Part shown: positions 63,276 through 64,000 of the stretch, piece by piece
Layout of the letters: each line of letters opens with the position of its first letter
Numbering within the stretch: the first letter of the stretch is position 1
Assembly (NCBI GenBank): GCA_965247075.1
Contig: CBDFGK010000003.1
Location: 1 to 64,000, forward strand
Direction: 5' to 3'
DNA length: 64,000 nucleotides
Source: CBDFGK01 sp965247075
Lineage (GTDB): Bacteria; Pseudomonadota; Gammaproteobacteria; Pseudomonadales; Halieaceae
The notes under the pieces: generated by a model
Told to the model about the DNA's origin: nothing
The model's database searches: none
The model's input: only the letters and a program-made list of their open reading frames with translations
Position numbers and translations under genes: made by a program

Positions 63276-63409
63276 CTGGATGTCTCCTGCCTGTTTTTTT
63301 GAGTATAGTCCAAGGCGCCGGCGCGACTACTGGTACAGTAGACTATCAGGGGGTGGCCACGAAGTGTTTCCAGCTCTTTGTATAACGCCAGCCGTTTTTC
63401 TAACCCCAT
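63227..63409 (-). pseudogene. N-terminal fragment of an SDH-type serine proteinase gene
   Basis: The first 33 residues (MGLEKRLALYKELETLRGHP, then LIVYCTSSRAGA) resemble the start of SDH (Clp-fold) serine proteinases, preceded by GGAGGTGG. After that the sequence departs and stops at about 60 residues. Overlaps the next gene. Confidence 0.4.
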
Positions 63410-63514
63410 ACGCCACCTCCTGATTTTATCGTTGTCTATCTATTTTCTTAAGTGTACCGCTATAGGTGGTCAGAACCAACGAAGAAAAGATGGTATGTTA
63501 GCCCAAAGCAGCAA

Positions 63515-63555
63515 TGCCCCCCTTTTAGCTTTGGAGAAAAGGGGGCATTTTGTTT
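63515..63555 (+). terminator. Rho-independent terminator
   Basis: TGCCCCC(C)TTTT pairs with AAAAGGGGGCA (63515-63547), followed by TTTTGTTT. No gene that it clearly serves is recognised on the plus strand upstream. Confidence 0.8.
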
Positions 63556-63711
63556 CGTTTGGATAACGCGGTGAAACCGTCGGATATGGACTGGCCAAGT
63601 TGGCGCCTACACCCGTTGAAGGGCAAACATAAGGGCTTTTGGGCTGTATGGGTGTCGGGGAATTACCGAATTTGGTATCGGTTTGAGGCCAAAGCCCCGG
63701 CTTTGCCGGGG
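63550..63711 (+). pseudogene. HigB/RelE-type toxin fragment
   Basis: RLDNAVKPSDMDWPSWRLHP and LKGKHKGFWAVWVSGNYRIW are the central and C-terminal signature of HigB-like mRNA interferases (LHPLKGxxxGxWxVxVxGNxRxxFxF). The first 35 residues are absent, having been replaced by a terminator hairpin, and the C-terminal DYxDYH is also missing. No HigA gene follows. Confidence 0.7.
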
Positions 63712-63772
63712 GATACTTACTTAGGTAGTTTAGCGTTAATTCAATCACATCGATTAAAAGGAGGAAATTTAC

Positions 63773-64000
63773 TTGAACAAAAGAGTAGCAGTTGTTCTCT
63801 TGATTGGCCTATGTAGCAGATTGTTTGCTGCCGATGTTATCGAAAAAGTAAACGATCGATGCCCTAGTGGTTATCAGAACGGGCCAGGCCAGTATTGCTA
63901 TAGCGGCAACAGAAGCGCTGAGTCTTCCCGAACGATAGAAAAGGTGGGCGGAGAGTGTCCCAGTGGTTATTGGAACGGGCCTGGCCAGTATTGCTATAGC
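63773..64000 (+). CDS. Secreted cysteine-rich repeat protein, 5' part
   Basis: Starts with TTG 63773 and a strong AGGAGG eight bases upstream; the window ends within it. A signal peptide (NKRVAVVLLIGLCSRLFAA) is followed by two copies of a 35-40 residue unit: VIEKVNDRCPSGYQNGPGQY, CYSG, and TIEKVGGECPSGYWNGPGQY, CYS. Two Cys per repeat suggests an internal disulfide. I do not recognise the family. Function unknown. Confidence 0.75.
   Translation, partial: MNKRVAVVLLIGLCSRLFAADVIEKVNDRCPSGYQNGPGQYCYSGNRSAESSRTIEKVGGECPSGYWNGPGQYCYS

Noticed and set aside
63470..63748. Minus-strand frame of 92 residues across the terminator and HigB fragment
   Set aside because: Contains the terminator hairpin, no ribosome site, and is antisense to the recognisable HigB signature.

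Overview
The window looks like a chromosomal segment of a free-living, probably marine gammaproteobacterium. Protein content (TonB-dependent receptor, TPR-sulfotransferase/SapC/DUF6447 cluster, long-form FumA-type fumarase, exonuclease I, murJ-ribF-ileS-lspA-fkpB-ispH beside type IV minor pilins) fits the Pseudomonas/Cellvibrionales-like side of the class, perhaps the OM60/Halieaceae-Spongiibacteraceae group. That placement is inference from gene content and order only.

Layout. 1-11 kb: end of a TonB receptor, an ISL3-type transposase remnant, msrA, a Tat-exported PhoD-like phosphatase, a VWA/J-domain gene pair, an EthD protein, an SDR gene cut by an IS end, a NYN-domain nuclease and an S9 oligopeptidase. 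11-15 kb: an AT-rich island with a DUF4214-like/methyltransferase protein and a RloA/RloB (AbiL-like) pair that is probably anti-phage. 15-24.6 kb: a cold-shock gene, an IS110 fragment, an M20 peptidase, a sulfotransferase/formyltransferase/phosphatase operon, an SMP-30 protein and a three-gene multicopper oxidase operon. 24.7-26.4 kb: a complete IS flanked by CTAG. 26.4-45 kb: nadE, decayed pilS and pilR, fimT, and on the minus strand the minor-pilin operon pilV-W-X-Y1-E, with murJ-ribF-ileS-lspA-fkpB-ispH immediately upstream and pyrB before that. 45-53 kb: fumarase-sbcB, a coiled-coil membrane protein, a PuuD-like membrane protein, groES-groEL preceded by a perfect CIRCE element, fxsA, an SDR remnant and an alkyltransferase-like gene. 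53.3-60.1 kb: a six-gene minus-strand operon (TPR-sulfotransferase, SapC, DUF6447, two GT4 glycosyltransferases, AmpG-like permease). 60.2-64 kb: an IS1182-type element that splits a regulator gene, then fragments of a protease and a HigB-like toxin, and the start of a secreted cysteine-rich repeat protein.

Two themes run through the window. First, many genes are decayed in the same manner: 5' and 3' ends survive while internal blocks are missing (pilS, pilR, an SDR at 52.9 kb), or IS ends and IS fragments abut truncated genes. Second, short palindromic elements built on GGGGTCAGAGT sit at the 3' ends of genes (6.1, 8.4, 36.4, 48.1, 52.2 kb) and at two sites supply the stop codon. No transposase of the RAYT type that might move them is present here.

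The best candidates for new biology are the RloAB-like pair, the CIRCE-controlled groESL, the pilS/pilR erosion beside an intact pilin operon, the copper oxidase operon and the terminal cysteine-repeat secreted protein. No tRNA, rRNA or CRISPR array was seen.
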